NCBI RefSeq assembly: GCF_025150245.1
Contig: NZ_CP102279.1
Coordinates: forward strand, 1,733,423-1,797,422
DNA from: Dorea formicigenerans
Lineage (GTDB): Bacteria > Bacillota > Clostridia > Lachnospirales > Lachnospiraceae
Direction of reading: 5' to 3'
DNA: 64,000 nt
Part shown: in pieces, positions 62,511 through 64,000 of the stretch
Numbering within the stretch: position 1 is the first letter of the stretch
How the letters are laid out: each line of letters opens with the position of its first letter
Translations under genes and position numbers: made by a program
The notes under the pieces: model-generated
The model's input: only the letters and a program-made list of their open reading frames with translations
The model's database searches: none
Told to the model about the DNA's origin: nothing

Positions 62511-63428
62511 ATGAGACACTTGATGAGTCCACTTGATTTCACAGTGGAAGAATTAGACAATCTTATGGATTTAGCCCAGGACATCGAAAAGAACCCTAAG
62601 AAATATGCTCATGCATGTGATGGAAAGAAATTAGCAACTTTATTTTTTGAACCAAGTACACGTACTAGACTCAGTCATGAAGCAGCAATGCTTAATCTCG
62701 GAGGTAGTGTTCTTGGTTTTTCTTCTGCCGATTCCAGTTCTGCAACAAAAGGGGAAACTGTTGCAGATACGATTCGTATGATTTCCTGTTATGCGGATAT
62801 CTGTGCAATGAGACATCCGAAAGAAGGAGCTGCGCTGGTAGCCAGCGAGCATTCCAGAATCCCTGTCATCAATGCAGGAGACGGCGGACATCAGCATCCG
62901 ACACAGACCCTGACTGATCTGCTTACGATCCGTTCTTTAAAAGGTCATCTTGATAATATCACGATCGGTCTTTGCGGAGATTTAAAATTTGGCCGTACCG
63001 TTCACTCTCTGATTCACGCTCTGGTGCGTTACAAAAATGTAAAATTCATTCTGATCTCACCAGAAGAACTTCGTGTTCCAAGTTATATCCGCAATGATGT
63101 TCTCGACAAAGAACATGCACAGTACGAAGAGGTCGTTCGTCTGGAAGATGCTCTTCCAAAGCTCGATATTCTCTACATGACCCGTGTACAGAAAGAACGT
63201 TTCTTCAATGAAGAAGACTATATCCGTATGAAAGATTTTTATGTACTGGATGCTCAGAAGATGGAGCTTGCGCCAAAGGATATGTATGTACTTCACCCAC
63301 TTCCTAGAGTAAATGAAATTGCTGTTGAAGTTGATGATGACCCAAGAGCTGCTTATTTCGCTCAGGCTCAGTACGGAGTATACATTCGAATGGCTCTGAT
63401 TCTGACATTACTGGAAATCGAAGTCTAA
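62511..63428 (+). CDS. pyrB: Aspartate carbamoyltransferase catalytic subunit
   Basis: Joins carbamoyl phosphate and aspartate in pyrimidine synthesis. 305 residues. The carbamoyl-phosphate site is [15 protein letters not shown] (about 45-59), with [15 protein letters not shown] and MRHPKEGAA. The aspartate domain shows [17 protein letters not shown] and MTRVQKERF, and ends [23 protein letters not shown]. It is the first gene of a pyrBI pair behind GGAGGATTTT. The presence of a regulatory subunit indicates an allosteric, Escherichia-type ATCase rather than the Bacillus type. Confidence 0.97.
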   Translation: MRHLMSPLDFTVEELDNLMDLAQDIEKNPKKYAHACDGKKLATLFFEPSTRTRLSHEAAMLNLGGSVLGFSSADSSSATKGETVADTIRMISCYADICAMRHPKEGAALVASEHSRIPVINAGDGGHQHPTQTLTDLLTIRSLKGHLDNITIGLCGDLKFGRTVHSLIHALVRYKNVKFILISPEELRVPSYIRNDVLDKEHAQYEEVVRLEDALPKLDILYMTRVQKERFFNEEDYIRMKDFYVLDAQKMELAPKDMYVLHPLPRVNEIAVEVDDDPRAAYFAQAQYGVYIRMALILTLLEIEV

Positions 63429-63441
63429 GGAGGAATATACT

Positions 63442-63897
63442 ATGGTTAAGAATACACTGAATGTAGGTCAGATCTCAGAAGGATTTGTACTGGATCACAT
63501 CCAGGCAGGAAGAAGTATGGATATTTACAAATATCTTCACTTAGATCAACTGGACTGCTGTGTTGCAATTATCAAAAATGCAAAAAGTAACTGTATGGGC
63601 AAAAAGGATATCATGAAAATCGAATGTCCGATCGATTTTATGGATCTTGACATCCTTGGTTTCATTGATCACAACATTACTGTCAACATTATCCAGAATG
63701 AGAAGGTTGTTGCGAAAAAATGTCTTCACCTTCCTCACGAAATCCGCAATGTGATCCGCTGTAAAAATCCTCGTTGTATCACTTCTATTGAGCAGGGACT
63801 GGATCATGTCTTCGTACTGACCGATCCGGACGAAGAAGTATACCGCTGCAAATACTGCGAAGAAAAGTATCAGGGAAGACTTGGTAAACGCAAATAA
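63442..63897 (+). CDS. pyrI: Aspartate carbamoyltransferase regulatory subunit
   Basis: Binds nucleotides and zinc and confers allostery on PyrB. 151 residues. N-terminal allosteric domain (NVGQISEGFVLDHIQAG, in two parts). The C-terminal zinc domain has two Cys pairs, CKNPRC and CKYC (about 111-141). It starts 13 bp after pyrB behind AAGGAGGAATATACT. It runs to near the right edge of the window. The remaining 103 bp show no gene or clear terminator. Confidence 0.96.
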   Translation: MVKNTLNVGQISEGFVLDHIQAGRSMDIYKYLHLDQLDCCVAIIKNAKSNCMGKKDIMKIECPIDFMDLDILGFIDHNITVNIIQNEKVVAKKCLHLPHEIRNVIRCKNPRCITSIEQGLDHVFVLTDPDEEVYRCKYCEEKYQGRLGKRK

Positions 63898-64000
63898 AAC
63901 TTCCTGTTTTAACTATGCAGACAGTTATCTTTTATTTATGAATTGATGATAAACATTGAATTAAATGTATAAAAAAAGATTTTCAGTTTCAATTTTCGAA

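Overview
The window looks like the chromosome of a spore-forming, anaerobic Firmicute of the Lachnospiraceae type (Dorea/Blautia/Coprococcus-like). The DNA is AT-rich, ribosome binding sites are strong (GGAGG-like), and promoters fit sigma-A well. There is a complete spoIIIA operon plus spoIIP and gpr, and a nusA-infB operon of clostridial order. The GGGtGRT, DUF1847 and DUF815 families are typical of gut Clostridia. Species assignment is inference. I see no rRNA, tRNA, CRISPR array, prophage or intact insertion sequence.

Layout. 1-1411: prfC (RF3), cut by the left edge. 1624-6676: spoIIIAA-AH in full, behind a sigma-E-like promoter. 6801-13571: an envelope-related group with SPFH, double zinc-ribbon and TPM proteins (the Bacillus YdjI/YdjG/YdjH set, without PspA), an AIM24 protein and three lipoproteins. 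A perfect 12-bp inverted repeat lies upstream. 13888-20562: a five-gene signalling operon (7TM receptor, histidine kinase, NarL-type regulator, solute-binding lipoprotein without permeases, membrane-anchored LuxR regulator) ending in two terminators. 20586-20892: a cluster of palindromic elements. 20906-23608: rpsO and pnp, each with its own promoter and a structured leader. 23741-32036: the rimP-nusA-ylxR-ylxQ-infB-rbfA-nrnA-truB-ribF operon. 32254-38993: a uracil permease, an 80-aa orphan protein, nudC and a type IIA topoisomerase pair. 39101-41842: spoIIP and gpr, divergent from rpsT. 42005-44569: an unusual phosphoribosyltransferase and ilvN-ilvC. 44697-51161: an MBL hydrolase, DUF1847, a paired chromate transporter, an aldo/keto reductase, a truncated 3-hydroxyacyl-CoA dehydrogenase, a GGGtGRT protein and an IscU-like scaffold with a Rex-like site upstream. 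51317-55609: yicC-gmk-rpoZ-rimO-pgsA-GNAT. 55760-57499: rqcH. 57556-62273: a nucleotidyltransferase, DUF1015, DUF815 and pheA. 62511-63897: pyrBI.

Most of the window is conserved housekeeping and sporulation machinery. The parts most likely to hold undescribed biology are the YdjGHI/AIM24/lipoprotein group, the signalling operon with an orphan binding protein next to it, and the scaffold/GGGtGRT pair with a Rex-like operator. Start sites were chosen by ribosome binding site and family alignment from memory. Several differ from the longest open frame, including TTG starts for rpsT, rimP and the 7TM receptor.
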